In this document: piece by piece, positions 20,460 to 31,866 of the stretch
Layout: the number at the start of each line of letters is the position of its first letter
Position numbering within the stretch: position 1 is the first letter of the stretch
From: Podospora bellae-mahoneyi
Taxonomy: Eukaryota > Ascomycota > Sordariomycetes > Sordariales > Podosporaceae
Length of the DNA: 64,000 nt
Direction of reading: 5' to 3'
Assembly: GCF_035222275.1 (NCBI RefSeq)
Contig: NC_085883.1
Coordinates: forward strand, 3,162,001 to 3,226,000
The notes under the pieces: model-generated
The model's input: only the letters and a program-made list of their open reading frames with translations
What the model was told of the DNA's origin: nothing
The model's database searches: none
Made by a program: the position numbers and the translations under genes

Positions 20460-21324
20460 TTATTGGGACATGGCGTTGCGGCATTTACATGGCGTTTTTG
20501 GGAATCTAGACTGGCGTGTTGGAATCATTTGGTTGGGATGCTTTGGGCGTCCTGGACAAGCTGGAGGGGTGTACAATTGTGTAGGATATGGAGGAGGGTA
20601 CGATAGGGAAATGCTCGTGCTGCCACGACAGAGGAAGCCTTGCTTAGCAGATATCTGGACTGTCCAGGACTGGGGGAGGCATTGGCAATTCCTGTCAATC
20701 AATTGGCGGATCACTTTGGGGAAGGGGATGTGTTGCGGGCATCTTTCCAGCGGATGACGAAGACAAAAGAGTTCTGTTCTAGCTGACGTCGTTGTCTCTC
20801 TCCAAACAACCCTCCATCCTCTTATGGTGGCCGGCTAGGATATGTCGCTGTTGCGTGGTACGTACACGCTGGGTTCCGCAATCAACGGATATCTTTTATC
20901 CGTGCCAGGATTCAAGACTCAAAGCCAAATCAGGCAGAGTTGGTTCTCGGACCAGTGACAGCCCACGCCTGGAGATTGATGCTTTCTGGGTCGAAGACAG
21001 TTGGATTCATCGAAGCCAAAATGGAGCTCTACATCAAGTGGGATGTTTATCTATAGTAAAGGCAGCATATTTGAGGCAGCTGTTGCTCACGTATGAAACC
21101 GTTATATTTTGAACCATGTACAAATAAAGTTCTTGTCTTCTGTCAGCCATCCTCGTTATGCTCGCTTCTTCCATGTGCTTTTTTTTTCTTTGCAAAAATC
21201 GTGTAAAAATCAGGGGGTATCAACATCATCCGTCTGCTCTTGTTCTTCCTCCCATCTCTCCCTCTTCCTCTCTCTTCCAAAATAATTATCCAAAGAACTC
21301 CAACCGATCGTCATCTTCAGCCCC
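20460..21324. other. Intergenic region between fmc1 and the large coiled-coil gene
   Basis: About 865 bases between two converging genes. It should contain two 3' UTRs. AT-rich tracts near 21090-21130 (caaataaagttc) and 21180-21190 could serve as polyadenylation signals. No gene is supported. Confidence 0.5.
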
Positions 21325-24300
21325 CTAAACACCACCGACACCCCCCTCCTCAAAACTCTCATCCCACCCTCCCGTCTCCAACAACCACCCCCCCACCCGT
21401 TCCTTCACCCCGCCCACCGTCTCCCCCAGCGCACTATTCCACTGATCCTGCACAACCCTAACCTTATCCTTCAAATCATCCGTCAACCTCCCCGCCTCCT
21501 CCCGTCTCATCTCCTCCACTCTCCCCCCATCCCTCCCCTCCGCCTCCATCACCTTCCCCTTGGCAACGACCACCGCCTCCTTAACCTCATGTAGCAAGCA
21601 AAGCAAGTTCGTCTGACTCTCGATAAACTGATACGTGCTCTTCTCAGCATGCAGCAACAAACTGAAGAGATACTGCAAAGGGTGCTCGGTGTAGCTTGGG
21701 TTCTCGGCCATCTCCAATGCTGGTATTTGGATGTGGAAGCCTTCCATATCAGTCGGGATCTTGTCGAGGAGACGCTTGAGGTCGGGCGCAATGTCCCAAA
21801 AGGCGTTGAGTTGCACTTCCACACCCCTGACGACGGTTTCCTCGACTACATCGCGGAACTCTTGCGTGCGGTGGAGGACTTCCTCTGCAAAGGCTAGCTG
21901 GCGTTTATTCGCGTCTTCGATGAAGAAGGCCTTGGCAGAGGCGACTTTATCGTCTTGCTGGGCGAGTTTGTAGGGGACGAGGACGAGGTCGCGGTAGTGG
22001 TCGTTGCGGGAGGAGAGGAGGTCGTATAACGCCCGGTGTAACGTTTCGCGGGCCTCAAAGATCCATTTGAGGAGGGTTAGTTTCTCCAAGAGTTCAGGCT
22101 GCTCGTCGCCTTCTTCCTGGGGGAGGTTGGGGTTGGATTTGTGGGTTTCGTCGAAGAGGCGGGAGCGGAGGTTGTCAAAGAGTTCGGTGGCGGTGTTGAT
22201 CCTGCTTTGAAGGATCTCGTTCACGGGCATTACGACGACGGTTTGGAATTCGTCAAACTCCGACTTTTCGAGGTCTTTGAGTTTGGTGTGCTCAGCGGCT
22301 GTGGCGTCGGCTTCGATGCGGGCTGCGTCTGCGTAGGAGAGCGCGCCCGAGGAAATGTCTTGGTGGAGGTTTTGGCGCAGGGTGACGCGGTCTTTTTTTA
22401 GCTCTTCGTCGAGGGCGAGGCGTTTTTGGGAAGAGGATTGCTTGTAGGCTTCTTGGATGGCGGTTACCTCGGTGAGGTCGCTGACGGTGCGGATCGAGGT
22501 GCGGATTTCGGTCAACTCGGGGTGGTTGTTGTTGACTGCTGGGTGATGTCGCGGATAAGGAGGTGGGAGGGTCACTAGACGGGATACGTCGAGGTGATCT
22601 GGGTTTGGTGTGTTGGGGGCTGTCGAAGATGAAGCAACCGAGTTGCGAGAAAGAGCCTGCGGTGTCATGGATTGGTCTGTATCGTGCCATCCTGTCTTTT
22701 CAGGAAGATACCCGTGGGAGGCCCGCTTGCTTGAACCAGCAGGCGACAACTGCGGCTCATCGATCCATTGCAGTGCTTCTCGAGCCTCTTTAGGCACACC
22801 CATATACTTTGACTCCCGCTTTGACCTCTCCATCCTGGACGACGGAGCACCTGTAGAGTCGGCCTCCCACCACCTGCTAGCCGGCCGTCCCCTCGAGTCC
22901 TGCTCATCCACAGCATCACTGACGCTCATGCTGAGAATCGGCGACAACGATGGCATGTAGTTGTTCGAAGGCCAGTTTTGGTTCCCAGAGGGTGATGGTG
23001 ACTGCTGCTGCTGCTGCTGACTCACAGACGTCGGTGTTTGAACCGCTGATGACGAAGCCCCATGGTTTCCTTCAAACGCAGATCCAATCGACCCACGATG
23101 CGATCTCGGTTCTGACGATTGTGGTGTCAACTCCACGGTCCCGCTGGTGGCCGAATTGATCGACTCTCTCCGGACTGGCATCGGCCTAAACAGATCACGG
23201 GTCAAGTCCAGCACCTCAGAACCCATCGCCCCAATGGCAGCACCGTATCGTTCCCTTCGTATCCTCGACTCGTTGACAAAGAACTCGGCAAACAATCGAA
23301 CTCGCTCGGCATCGTTGGCGGCAGATGCTTCTCGGTCGGCGAAGGCTGCAAAGCGGTCAACAGTACCACGAGCAAACTGCTCGCTGCTCTGCGTGATCAC
23401 CATATGCTTGGACACGGGAAAATTGTGTGATGGCGAAAGAGGAGCCGACATCGGCATGTCCGGCCCCATGCCCCGGTGTGTCGAGGACGACCTGCTGCCG
23501 GTGGGCGGGGTTGGCAACGCCCTTGGAACCGCATGTCTTTCAGGATGTTTTTGGGAACTGGGCGAGAGTCTTGTTGGTGTCACCTGGCCAGACACACCTT
23601 GAGAACCGGAAGCTCGGGGGGTCCTAGATTCTGGCGTGTCAATCGATTCACCGGTTTTTGGCGTCTCGCTCGTCCTTCCGGTCCTTGGCGTGCCCCTTCC
23701 GATTGTCAGGCGCCGTTGCAGCCCACCGGAGGACGAACCAGGAATCACAATATCAGACAGGCCATGAGGCGAGTTTGTTGTGTCTACAGACCCTCGTGTA
23801 GCTAGCCTGGTCCGGCTTTCGCTCCGCCGCTCCAGCAGCGTCTTATCTCCCCTGACCACAGGACTCCTTCGGACAAGCCCACCTGCTGAACTGGGCGCCG
23901 AAGATGTAGCAGATTCGGTTTGCGCTCCAGCTCCTGAGCTTGCAACACTGGACGTCTCTGAAAGCTGAACGCCGACCGTGGCTGGTGAGTCAGCATGTTG
24001 TTGTTGCTCCTGCTGATGTTGCCCTGGTGGCCCAGGGAGGTTGTCGCCCTCTCTCCAGTTGGCTGGCGTCAAGGGCACAGGACCCAGAGCAGCCACTCCG
24101 GTTGGTGGTGGTCGGCGGGTCGGCGGTGAGACAATAGGGTCACTTCCAGATTGTAGCCGCTGCATGCTCTGAGATCTGCTTGACGAGGGTGGTGGCCCAG
24201 GTGGTGGTGGGGGAACTGGCATCGATGGGTCCCATCGAATCTGAGACGAAGAGCGTGATCTAGCTGATGTGGGAGTAGCCACCGCGGGTGTCGAGACAGC

Positions 24301-25041
24301 TCGTCGAGCGCCCGGGGCCATGTTCTGGGAGGAGTCGGAATCTGTTCGTTGTGGCACTTGGTGGGGTATCTGCAGCGTCAAAGGCCCTGGGTGACCACCG
24401 GCCGGACGAGACAACAGCCCGCTGAGCGAGCGGGATGATTGTTGCGGACTCGGATCAAGTGGTGCTATGGCTGGCTCGGGCTCACGACGTCTTGTCAGCG
24501 AGGGGAGGCCGAATCGCCTTTCTCGGGAAGGGCCCCTCGTTCCAGGCGGAGGCGGAAACGATGTGTTGGCCACTGGAGATTCGGTAGCCGCTCTCTGCAA
24601 AGGGGGATGTGGTGCTCGAGCAACTGAGATATTGCCAGCTGGACCCTGATCGAAGTTCATACTCATCGGTCTGGCACTGCGGGGGGGTGAATATGGCGGC
24701 GGTGGCAGCGGTGATCCTACCAGCTCATCAGTCTCGTATCCAGAATACCGTCCCAAAAAACACTCACCTTGAGGCTCCTGGATGGCAGCCGTCTGCATCG
24801 GCTCCTGGCCAGGTCCCGCAGTCGGTGAAGTGATCCATTGCTGCGGATTGTATGGCTGGATGGCGCTCAATGGAGTTTGGTTGGATGAAAAGGCGCCATG
24901 AGAGCTGACTGACAGCGCCGAATGAGGTGTGCCGTTGTTGTGCTGAGGGTGGTATACACCCAACGATGCTGTGAGGAGCGGATTCAGTCCAGCACGAAGG
25001 CGCGCGGTCGGATCCCGTGAAGAGCTCATCATAGGTTGCAT
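21325..25041 (-). CDS. Large disordered and coiled-coil protein, conserved hypothetical
   Basis: Not a named family that I recognise. 1238 residues. The first half is Pro/Ser/Thr-rich and mostly disordered, with clusters such as PPPPPGPPPSSSRSQS and a QQQQQQ run, which suggests phosphorylation and scaffold-type interactions. A well-formed helical patch lies at about residues 547-607 (SEQFARGTVDRFAAFADREA to FFVNESRIRRERYGAA). From about 837 to 1160 the protein is long, charged and helical (TEVTAIQEAYKQSSSQKRLALDEELKKD to LLKWIFEARETLHRALYDLLSS), likely a rod-like domain. A 51-base stretch at 24717-24767 with a strong donor GTGAGT and an acceptor CTGGTAG is in frame and may be an intron, which would shorten the protein by 17 residues. 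It is probably a cytoplasmic scaffold; that is inference only. Confidence 0.75.
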   Translation of the reverse strand: MQPMMSSSRDPTARLRAGLNPLLTASLGVYHPQHNNGTPHSALSVSSHGAFSSNQTPLSAIQPYNPQQWITSPTAGPGQEPMQTAAIQEPQGECFLGRYSGYETDELVGSPLPPPPYSPPRSARPMSMNFDQGPAGNISVARAPHPPLQRAATESPVANTSFPPPPGTRGPSRERRFGLPSLTRRREPEPAIAPLDPSPQQSSRSLSGLLSRPAGGHPGPLTLQIPHQVPQRTDSDSSQNMAPGARRAVSTPAVATPTSARSRSSSQIRWDPSMPVPPPPPGPPPSSSRSQSMQRLQSGSDPIVSPPTRRPPPTGVAALGPVPLTPANWREGDNLPGPPGQHQQEQQQHADSPATVGVQLSETSSVASSGAGAQTESATSSAPSSAGGLVRRSPVVRGDKTLLERRSESRTRLATRGSVDTTNSPHGLSDIVIPGSSSGGLQRRLTIGRGTPRTGRTSETPKTGESIDTPESRTPRASGSQGVSGQVTPTRLSPSSQKHPERHAVPRALPTPPTGSRSSSTHRGMGPDMPMSAPLSPSHNFPVSKHMVITQSSEQFARGTVDRFAAFADREASAANDAERVRLFAEFFVNESRIRRERYGAAIGAMGSEVLDLTRDLFRPMPVRRESINSATSGTVELTPQSSEPRSHRGSIGSAFEGNHGASSSAVQTPTSVSQQQQQQSPSPSGNQNWPSNNYMPSLSPILSMSVSDAVDEQDSRGRPASRWWEADSTGAPSSRMERSKRESKYMGVPKEAREALQWIDEPQLSPAGSSKRASHGYLPEKTGWHDTDQSMTPQALSRNSVASSSTAPNTPNPDHLDVSRLVTLPPPYPRHHPAVNNNHPELTEIRTSIRTVSDLTEVTAIQEAYKQSSSQKRLALDEELKKDRVTLRQNLHQDISSGALSYADAARIEADATAAEHTKLKDLEKSEFDEFQTVVVMPVNEILQSRINTATELFDNLRSRLFDETHKSNPNLPQEEGDEQPELLEKLTLLKWIFEARETLHRALYDLLSSRNDHYRDLVLVPYKLAQQDDKVASAKAFFIEDANKRQLAFAEEVLHRTQEFRDVVEETVVRGVEVQLNAFWDIAPDLKRLLDKIPTDMEGFHIQIPALEMAENPSYTEHPLQYLFSLLLHAEKSTYQFIESQTNLLCLLHEVKEAVVVAKGKVMEAEGRDGGRVEEMRREEAGRLTDDLKDKVRVVQDQWNSALGETVGGVKERVGGWLLETGGWDESFEEGGVGGV

Positions 25042-27376
25042 TTCGATGTCGTCCTGGAAGTCCCTCGGCTATAGCTGATCTCTCGTGAGGACTGAACCTC
25101 AGACGGACCCCAATGTGAGCCACGAATAGTCAGTCCCTCGGGTCTCTTGAGGGCCCCTATCTCCAGCAGACACCCAATGTGATCTTTCCTAGACACTCAC
25201 AGCCCAACACCACGCAGCGGTTTTGTGGTGCTGGCCACCTCGCCATACACAAGTGGGTTGTTTGTCGATTCGCGGGGCTGTTGATTACACGATCATGGTC
25301 AGAGCTCAAATAGGTGTTGCTGAGAGTTATCCGTATCGTGATGCTTCACGCCCGCCCTCGCATTCCCACAGTCGCAATTGAGGTTGTCGTGGTCAGAAAA
25401 TGCGCGGCTGAAAGAAGGGACGGTGCAACTGCGCTGAACAAGCAGCAAATGGAACGTGGTGTGGTTCCGCGGCGCGGGTTGGGAGCGTTGCAAGAGATAA
25501 AAGAGGGATTCCTCAAGACCAGACTATGCCCCAACATGCCCAACCTATCAAGACCCCTGCATGCTGCCCGCTGGTGGTGTTCCCACTTCTGCTGCTGCTG
25601 TTATGGACCGCGGTGCTAGCCCCGGAGTGGTACTACGGTACATATATTAACAGTCAAACCTCCTGCATGGAAGAAGAGCGGGAGCCGGCCACCCGCTTTA
25701 ACTCTTCTCCCAGACGGGCCTTCTCCAGAGGGGCTTCACTCCGAGAATTGCAATATATTGCGTACAGCCAGCTGGTGACTCTGGAGCGTGCTAAACGTAA
25801 GCATCCAGGCAGGCACCCGCTGGGACAATATCATGTCCCGTCTGTATTCTGCAGCAGTCCTTTGCAAGTGGTCTCGATCTGCTTGTTTCCCAGGCAGGAT
25901 GGCAGAGAGGGAGTTCAAACCCGGATTGCCCTGTGCCTGGACCTGCAAGACACACACCAGACATGCAGGAGGCACCTCCTGGATCCTCGCACGGCTTCAC
26001 CTACAGGTGACTGCTCTGCTCCTTCTCCTCAGAACTGGTGATGGTTCCTGCGGTAGCGGGGGGGTTACAGAGAACCGTCGATTTGCTACTATCAGGAACG
26101 GGTCAAGTCACGGCCTGGCATTAACCTGTGCCATCTTTGGTCTCTTGGCTTCCGGATTGACAGGCGTGAACTGGACCATGGTGGCGATGGGATGGCCGAG
26201 AGCGAGAAGGGCGAAAGGAGGGGTCTGTTGACTGCGAGACAGGTGCGACGGTGATTGGGCACGTCTGTCGTAGTCTGCCGGTAATCTATTCTTGGTTGCC
26301 TTTGGTTGTGGGCAAAATTCAGATTCCCCGCGATGATTCGCTCGACGCTGTGAAATGGTCGGTGATGCCTGCTGCCGGCGCTTAACCCCTTGCTGATTCT
26401 CCGCCATATGATTCGGCTGCTGCTGTCGACGCATTAGCGGATGGCACATGCTTCCATCAGCAGTACGCTTTAGTCCATTCTTGGAATGGTGTCCGTCTCC
26501 CGGCTTGGGCTTCATGCGTTCTGGACAAAATATCGTCTTGAGGCTGTGTGACTTTTCTGTATGTTTTGATCTCGTTGTCTTTTCCACCGCTTTTTATCCG
26601 TACCGATGACCCAGACTCTTGGGGTCCGAGTGCTCGGGCCTCCTATACTCACATCTTGAAAATAATTGTTACAACACCATGAACAGTCCACATTGCAAGC
26701 ATCAATCACCACACCACTCTGGACAATTCACCTTGTCTCTGCTGTCGTAAGGGATTTGTTCCGCCTCCAGGCACCCCACTCAAGCCTGGAAGACCCCAAC
26801 ATGAGGTCTTCATCGCTTTCCTGGCTGCAGTTGCGTTCTCTCCAGCTGGGACGGAAACGCAGCCTTCGTTGTTCCCCTTGGGATCGAGCAAAGCAGAGTG
26901 TTTAAAATTGGAATCTCAGATGTTTTGAATAGGTTTGATAACCTCTCCATGGTGCCGTGGGCCAGTCCTGTTGACATCCTCCCTCTCAGCAATCGTAGAC
27001 AACTAACCAAGAGGGAAGCTGTTGGTAAGATGAGGGCGGGCGGATCAGCTGTGTTGAATGTGGGGTGACCGCTTCCACCCCCACACTGTCGTGGGGTGAA
27101 TTGAAGATTTGATGCCGTGCTTTCAAGATATAACCACATGATTTGACGATAGAACCGCATGGCATCCAGCACAACAAGTGACAACCCCAAGCAGAAATTC
27201 TTGCCGTGACCTGTATGTCAGTGGTGTTTGCCCCCCTTCCTGCGGCTCTGCATGGGCTCGGATTGTTGGTGATGTGATGGCCCAATGAGACCTGTGAGGT
27301 CAACACCGAACAAGCTGGGCAACCGTAACTTCCCCACATCGGGCCCGATCGTTGGGAACAGGATGTGATCGGGTCC

Positions 27377-27386
27377 CTATAAATAG
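27377..27386 (+). promoter_or_regulatory. TATA box without an assigned gene
   Basis: CTATAAATAG is a near-perfect TATA element in an otherwise GC-balanced stretch. No convincing gene starts downstream. Confidence 0.4.
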
Positions 27387-28309
27387 CAGTGGTTTCTCAC
27401 TGGTGAAATGTTTTCCATGTGGATTCGAGGTTTGAAGGGCGTCATGAGAAATGTTGATGTTGGTATGCGGCACCCTAGCCCGGGAAGAGAGAGATCCGGA
27501 CTGTGTTCAAGTCCGAGTTTGGTGCGCCGGGTTCGCGCCGTCGCGGGGCATTCGGGTCAAGACTTCCCGTGTCTGCAAACCTGCCGGTACCTCAATGATA
27601 CATACGGAATGCAATGGTGATGATAGCGGTGGTTACGGATGATCACTCGGTGTGTGTGCGGTCTCTGGAAGACCAGATATGTGCCTCAAGGTCACCTTCC
27701 CATCCGGTTGGTGCCGAAGACTCGCTGCCCTGTGTGTAATTTCTAGTAACACACAAACTTCCGATTCTCAACCACCATGAGTTGAGCATGTGTGCCGGTC
27801 GAAAGCTCCGGTCGGGTGTCAACAGCTGCTGTGTCATGAGGGTCGAAATGTTCTCTCTGGCAAACCAATTTGGCCATGGCTATCAACATCAAAACATGGC
27901 AGGAAATCCGTGATACCGGGCGGAGGTCACGCGGACGCGTTGAGCTGCTGTGCTGTGTTTGTGAATCGCGTCCAGTGTGATCATCAGCCATGGCCCTTGT
28001 GTACCTGAATAATTGCCCATGGCTAGCTGGAATATCGAGTTGCCAGGTGACACATATGTTGATGTCCAAGAAGGAAGGCTGCAAGGCTGTTCAGCAGGAT
28101 CAATTGGTCATTGTAAATCTGATTCATCAATAGCAAAAAGATCAAGCTCCTGGTTGTCCCTGTCGATCTGATTTTAGTGGTGTTTGATGCGGCATGTCAG
28201 ATCTCGATCAGGCGGCAGAAACCGAGCTCAAGCCCATACTGAGAGCTACCCCACTAAAGGCGGTCAGTGTTCTGCCTCTGCTCCCCGCCCAACTGGAGCC
28301 TGTTAAGTT

Positions 28310-28322
28310 TTCTAGAGCTTTC
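28310..28322 (+). promoter_or_regulatory. Candidate heat-shock element upstream of aha1
   Basis: TTC-ta-GAG-ct-TTC matches the heat-shock-factor site TTCnnGAAnnTTC with one mismatch. It lies about 415 bases upstream of the aha1 ATG. Hsp90 co-chaperone genes are commonly under heat-shock factor control. Confidence 0.4.
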
Positions 28323-28737
28323 CAAATTGCTCTTTCTGACCCTTCTCCATTTTTCTTCGATGGGCGCTCGCCCACTTCTTAAAGCCTTCCCCTGCTCTTC
28401 AAACATCAACAAAACAACTTCTGAAGACCATCACGACCTTTCAAAGGTAAGACGCGCCCTTCTTCCCTCGACCAACCTCCCAATCGCTTGCTTGCATGAT
28501 GATTGTTCAGCTGGCACCAGTCATAGGGCGACTTGTACTCCCTTCCCTTGATGACGAAGCTGCGGTCTACCAGGACCATCTCTGACCTAGCACCACCTCT
28601 CTCTTCTTCCTTTGCGCGATTCTTCTCTCGTACCGAGCCAATTGCTGACTGGAGAACACAGATCTGATTTTTTTTAAGTTCCCGTTCTATTCCATACTTC
28701 CATTCCATAAACCTTTTTTTTTTAATTTACCGCGAAA

Positions 28738-29891
28738 ATGGTCCTCCACAACCCCAACAACTGGCACTGGGTCAACAAGGACGTGTCGGTGTGGTCCAAG
28801 AAATGGTTTGATGACAACCTGACCAAGATCGAAGCCAAGGAGGGCGATGTATCGGCCAAGATTAGCAAGGTCGTCAGCATGGACGGCGACTGCGATGTTG
28901 CGCAGCGCAAGGGCAAGGTTATCACCATTTTTGATGTCAAGTTAACGTTGGAGTTCACAGGTACGTATTTCCATAGAATAATATCACTTTTTCCTGAGAA
29001 CCCATTGCCAATCATTCCGTCCTGTGACTCCTGCCCATGTCGTGTTCGTAGGCTAAAACTCTGTCCTGCAGGCTCCACTGCCGATGGCGACGAGGTTTCG
29101 GGGACCATCACGGTGCCCGAGGTGTCGCACGAGCTTGATGAGGATGAATTTGTGGTAGGTTGCACTCTTCCCGGCCACAACGTGTTGTAACAGTCGACTA
29201 AGTGTCGCCCTTGTAGTTTGACATCGACGTCCACTCCGAGTCCAAGGAGAAGCAGGCTGTCAGAGATCTGGTCAAGTCCAAGATCGTCCCTCAGCTTCGC
29301 AGCGAATTCGTCAAGCTGGCTCCCGCCCTCATCGCTGAGCACGGCAAGGACTTGCAGCACCCTGCTGGGTCGAACCCATCCAGCGGCTTCACGACCCCCA
29401 AGTACCACCCCCCAACCGGCGCCCAAGCCACCAAGGCTACTATCACAACCACTCAGTCCAATGCCGGAAGCGTCGTAAACACCACGACCGTGACCGATAA
29501 CGAGGAGTTCCGTACCACAGCTGAGGAGCTTTACAAGACCTTCACCGATCCCCAGCGGATAGCTGCATTCACCCGCGCCCCTCCCAAGGTTTTTGAGGGC
29601 GCCAAGAAGGGCGGCAGGTTTGAGTTGTTTGGTGGCAACGTGTCTGGCGAGTACGTGGAGTTGGAGGAGCCCAAGAAGATTGTCCAGAGCTGGCGTCTGG
29701 ACCAGTGGCCCGCTGGCCATTACTCTAAGCTCAGCATTGAGTTTGACCAGAACGACGTTGACCATGTCACGGTCATGCGCGTCGAGTGGACCGGCGTGCC
29801 CATCGGCCAAGAGGAGCCCACCAAGCAGAATTGGCTCGAGTACTACGTCCGCAGCATCAAGAGGACTTTTGGTTTTGGCACCATTCTTTAA
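28738..29891 (+). CDS. aha1: Hsp90 co-chaperone Aha1 (three exons)
   Basis: Activator of the Hsp90 ATPase, cytosolic. Exons 28738-28960, 29072-29154 and 29217-29891 join in frame to 326 residues, the usual Aha1 length. The N-terminal Aha1_N domain starts NNWHWVNKDVSVWSKKWF, the typical opening, and contains the GDCDVAQRKGKVITIFDVKL strand region that contacts the Hsp90 middle domain. After a linker rich in Thr and Ala (about residues 155-190) comes the C-terminal AHSA1/START-like domain with ELYKTFTDPQRIAAFTRAPP, GGRFELFGGNVSGEYVELE and KKIVQSWRLDQWPAGHYSKL. Introns are 111 and 62 bases. The tandem downstream neighbour is a nitrilase-like gene on the same strand. Confidence 0.95.
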
Positions 29892-30211
29892 GGGCTTGGA
29901 CGGGACCACAAGGGGGAAACGGCGTTGGGCGGATGGGTATGAGGATTCTGAACAGATCGCGGCGCACACAGTTAGAGCCAATGAGAAATGATGATGCATA
30001 ATACTTATGATTTGGGCCAGTGGTAAGGCAGATTGTGAGGCGTCTTATGTCACGACAGTTTTGGTCTCCACAGACGCGGGGTGATGATCACCGCAGAGCC
30101 TCATCGGCTTTCACACACACCTCGATTTGCAATGCTCCAAGAACTACTTCAACAACCCAGGACTCTCAACCCTTTCTACAGCAGCACGCAATTAGGAACC
30201 CATCGTTTAAA
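29892..30211. other. Gap between aha1 and the nitrilase-like gene
   Basis: About 320 bases holding the aha1 3' UTR and the next promoter. Nothing else is seen. Confidence 0.5.
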
Positions 30212-31274
30212 ATGGCACCTATTTACAAAATCGCCCTCATCCAGTTCCAGCCAAAGGTATGAATGAGCCTCTCTGAGCCGGTGATGTCATCATTCCGATC
30301 TATTCGTCCCAAACCATTCAGCTCAGCTTTGTTGGCTAAACTAACCAACCCCCTGATAGGATGTGTCCCCCTCGGAGAACTTTTCCCTCTCGGCCTCGTA
30401 CATCCGCAAGGCAGCCTCCCAAGGGGCCCAGCTGGCTGTTCTGCCCGAGTATCACCTCACCTCTTGGTGCCCCTCCCACCCAGACTTTCTCTCCTCCTGC
30501 GTGGAGTCTTGCTCTTACCTCTCTCAGTACCAATCATTGGCGAAGGAACTCAAAATTGATATCGTTCCTGGAACCATCTGCGAGGTCCACCCTTCGCTTT
30601 CGGCTGAGGAGGTCACTGCTACTTCTAGCACCGGCAAAGATGAAGAACGACGGGTGGAGGTGAGGAACATGGCTTACTTCATCTCGGGGTTGACAGGGGA
30701 GGTAGTGGGACGGTATCAAAAGCGGAATCTGTGGCACCCCGAACGGGAGCATTTGACTGCCTGGGGGAAGGAGGGGGGTCGACACAGGGGGTTTGATATC
30801 CCTGGGTTGACGTTCCCTGACGGAACCCCGGTGAGGGGAGGGATGTTGATTTGTTGGGATATGGTTTTCCCGGAGGGGTTTAGGGAGTTGATTGGGGATG
30901 GGGTGGAACTGGTTGTTATACCTAGTTTTTGGTTGGTGACGGAAGATTTTGGGGAGGGGGATGAAGGAGAAAGGGAGAGGGCGAGGAGGGGGGAGGAGGA
31001 GTTTTTACGGGGGGTGGTGGTTACGAGGGCGTTTGAGAATACGGCTGCGGTTGTGTTTGTTAATGCTGGGGGTTTGAGTCAGGTTGGGTTGCCGGGGGTT
31101 GGGAATCAGGGGGGCGTAATGGGGGTTGAGACGGAGGAGATGAGGGTTGTGGAGGTTGATCTTGGACGGGGGAGGGGGTTGGAGAGGAGGTATAAGATTA
31201 GGGAGGATATGAGGGGGGTGGAGTGGGGGTATGGGGTTTATCATGGGGAGGAGAGGAAGGGGGGCGGTCGTTAG
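30212..31274 (+). CDS. Nitrilase-superfamily carbon-nitrogen hydrolase (two exons)
   Basis: Enzyme that hydrolyses non-peptide C-N bonds, such as amides. Exon 1 (30212-30256) encodes MAPIYKIALIQFQPK; a 103-base intron follows; exon 2 is 30360-31274. The product is 319 residues. The catalytic triad is visible: Glu in LPEYH (about 44), Lys in YQKRNLWHPERE (about 135) and Cys in LICWDMVFPE (about 180). Later ENTAAVVFVNAGG and GVETEEMRVVEVDL are usual closing elements. The substrate cannot be told; it is an amidase-like branch member rather than a classical nitrilase with a long C-terminus. Codon choice changes abruptly to G-rich from about 30690 onward, giving a tail full of GGG and GAG while the protein stays family-like. 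No targeting signal is evident. Confidence 0.85.
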
Positions 31275-31866
31275 GGGCGAGTAGGTGCCGGATTCGGGGA
31301 AGAAGGGGAAGGTTTGGGGGGATACGGGGGTTGTGGAGTGGATATAGGGGGTTTATCATGGGGGCAGAGGGGTTGTGGTGGTTGTTTATGAGGGAGTAGG
31401 GAATAGGGTGGTTGAAGGTGCGTGGAACCAAAAGGACATCCTACCCACCACAGGGTAAGCCGGGTGATGTATATCTCTACAAGGTGGCCAGCTAGGAGGC
31501 TTATGGGAGCCCGTATTTGGAGGGCGGTAGGGGCTATCATCAAGGACAGGAAAGTGGGAGGTTGGACCTATGGTTGAGAGAAAGCAGGGCCGAGGCTATC
31601 TCCTCTCGGTACTCGTTACCTTACTTTCTGCCGGTCATAGTTGCCTGAGGTGAATTCTAGGATGTTTTACGACCCGTAAGCCGAATCTGTGCACGCGTTT
31701 GGTCTGCTTACCTACCTACTTATTCAGTGTGCCAGGGTGTTGCATCCAGCCAATCGGAAGCAATATGCTGAGGCTGCCCAACCTGCCCTCTTGATCCTGT
31801 CGCTCATCACCAACTCTCGGTCCGTCCCATTTCGCTACACGGCCCTCGAGAGGGCATGGATACATC
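31275..31866. other. Intergenic region before the accessory block
   Basis: About 590 bases. The first 150 continue the G-rich composition of the nitrilase gene end. An ACCT motif copy lies at 31708-31721. No gene is supported. Confidence 0.5.

Larger units (their letters stand above)
25042..28737. other. Intergenic region, 3.7 kb, no gene recognised
   Basis: No supported coding region on either strand. A good TATA box (CTATAAATAG, 27377-27386) stands before only a short unconvincing frame at 27408-27620, so an RNA gene or unrecognised small gene is possible. The last few hundred bases are the promoter and leader of aha1, with pyrimidine-rich tracts, a heat-shock-like element at 28310-28322 and T-runs near 28670 and 28713. 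Confidence 0.5.

Noticed and set aside
26108-26587. Minus-strand frame of 159 codons, Lys/Gln/Arg-rich
   Set aside because: No domain-like pattern and no supporting splice or promoter signals.
28722-29999. Minus-strand frame of 425 codons
   Set aside because: It is antisense to the intact, spliced aha1 gene; the plus strand has clear family motifs.
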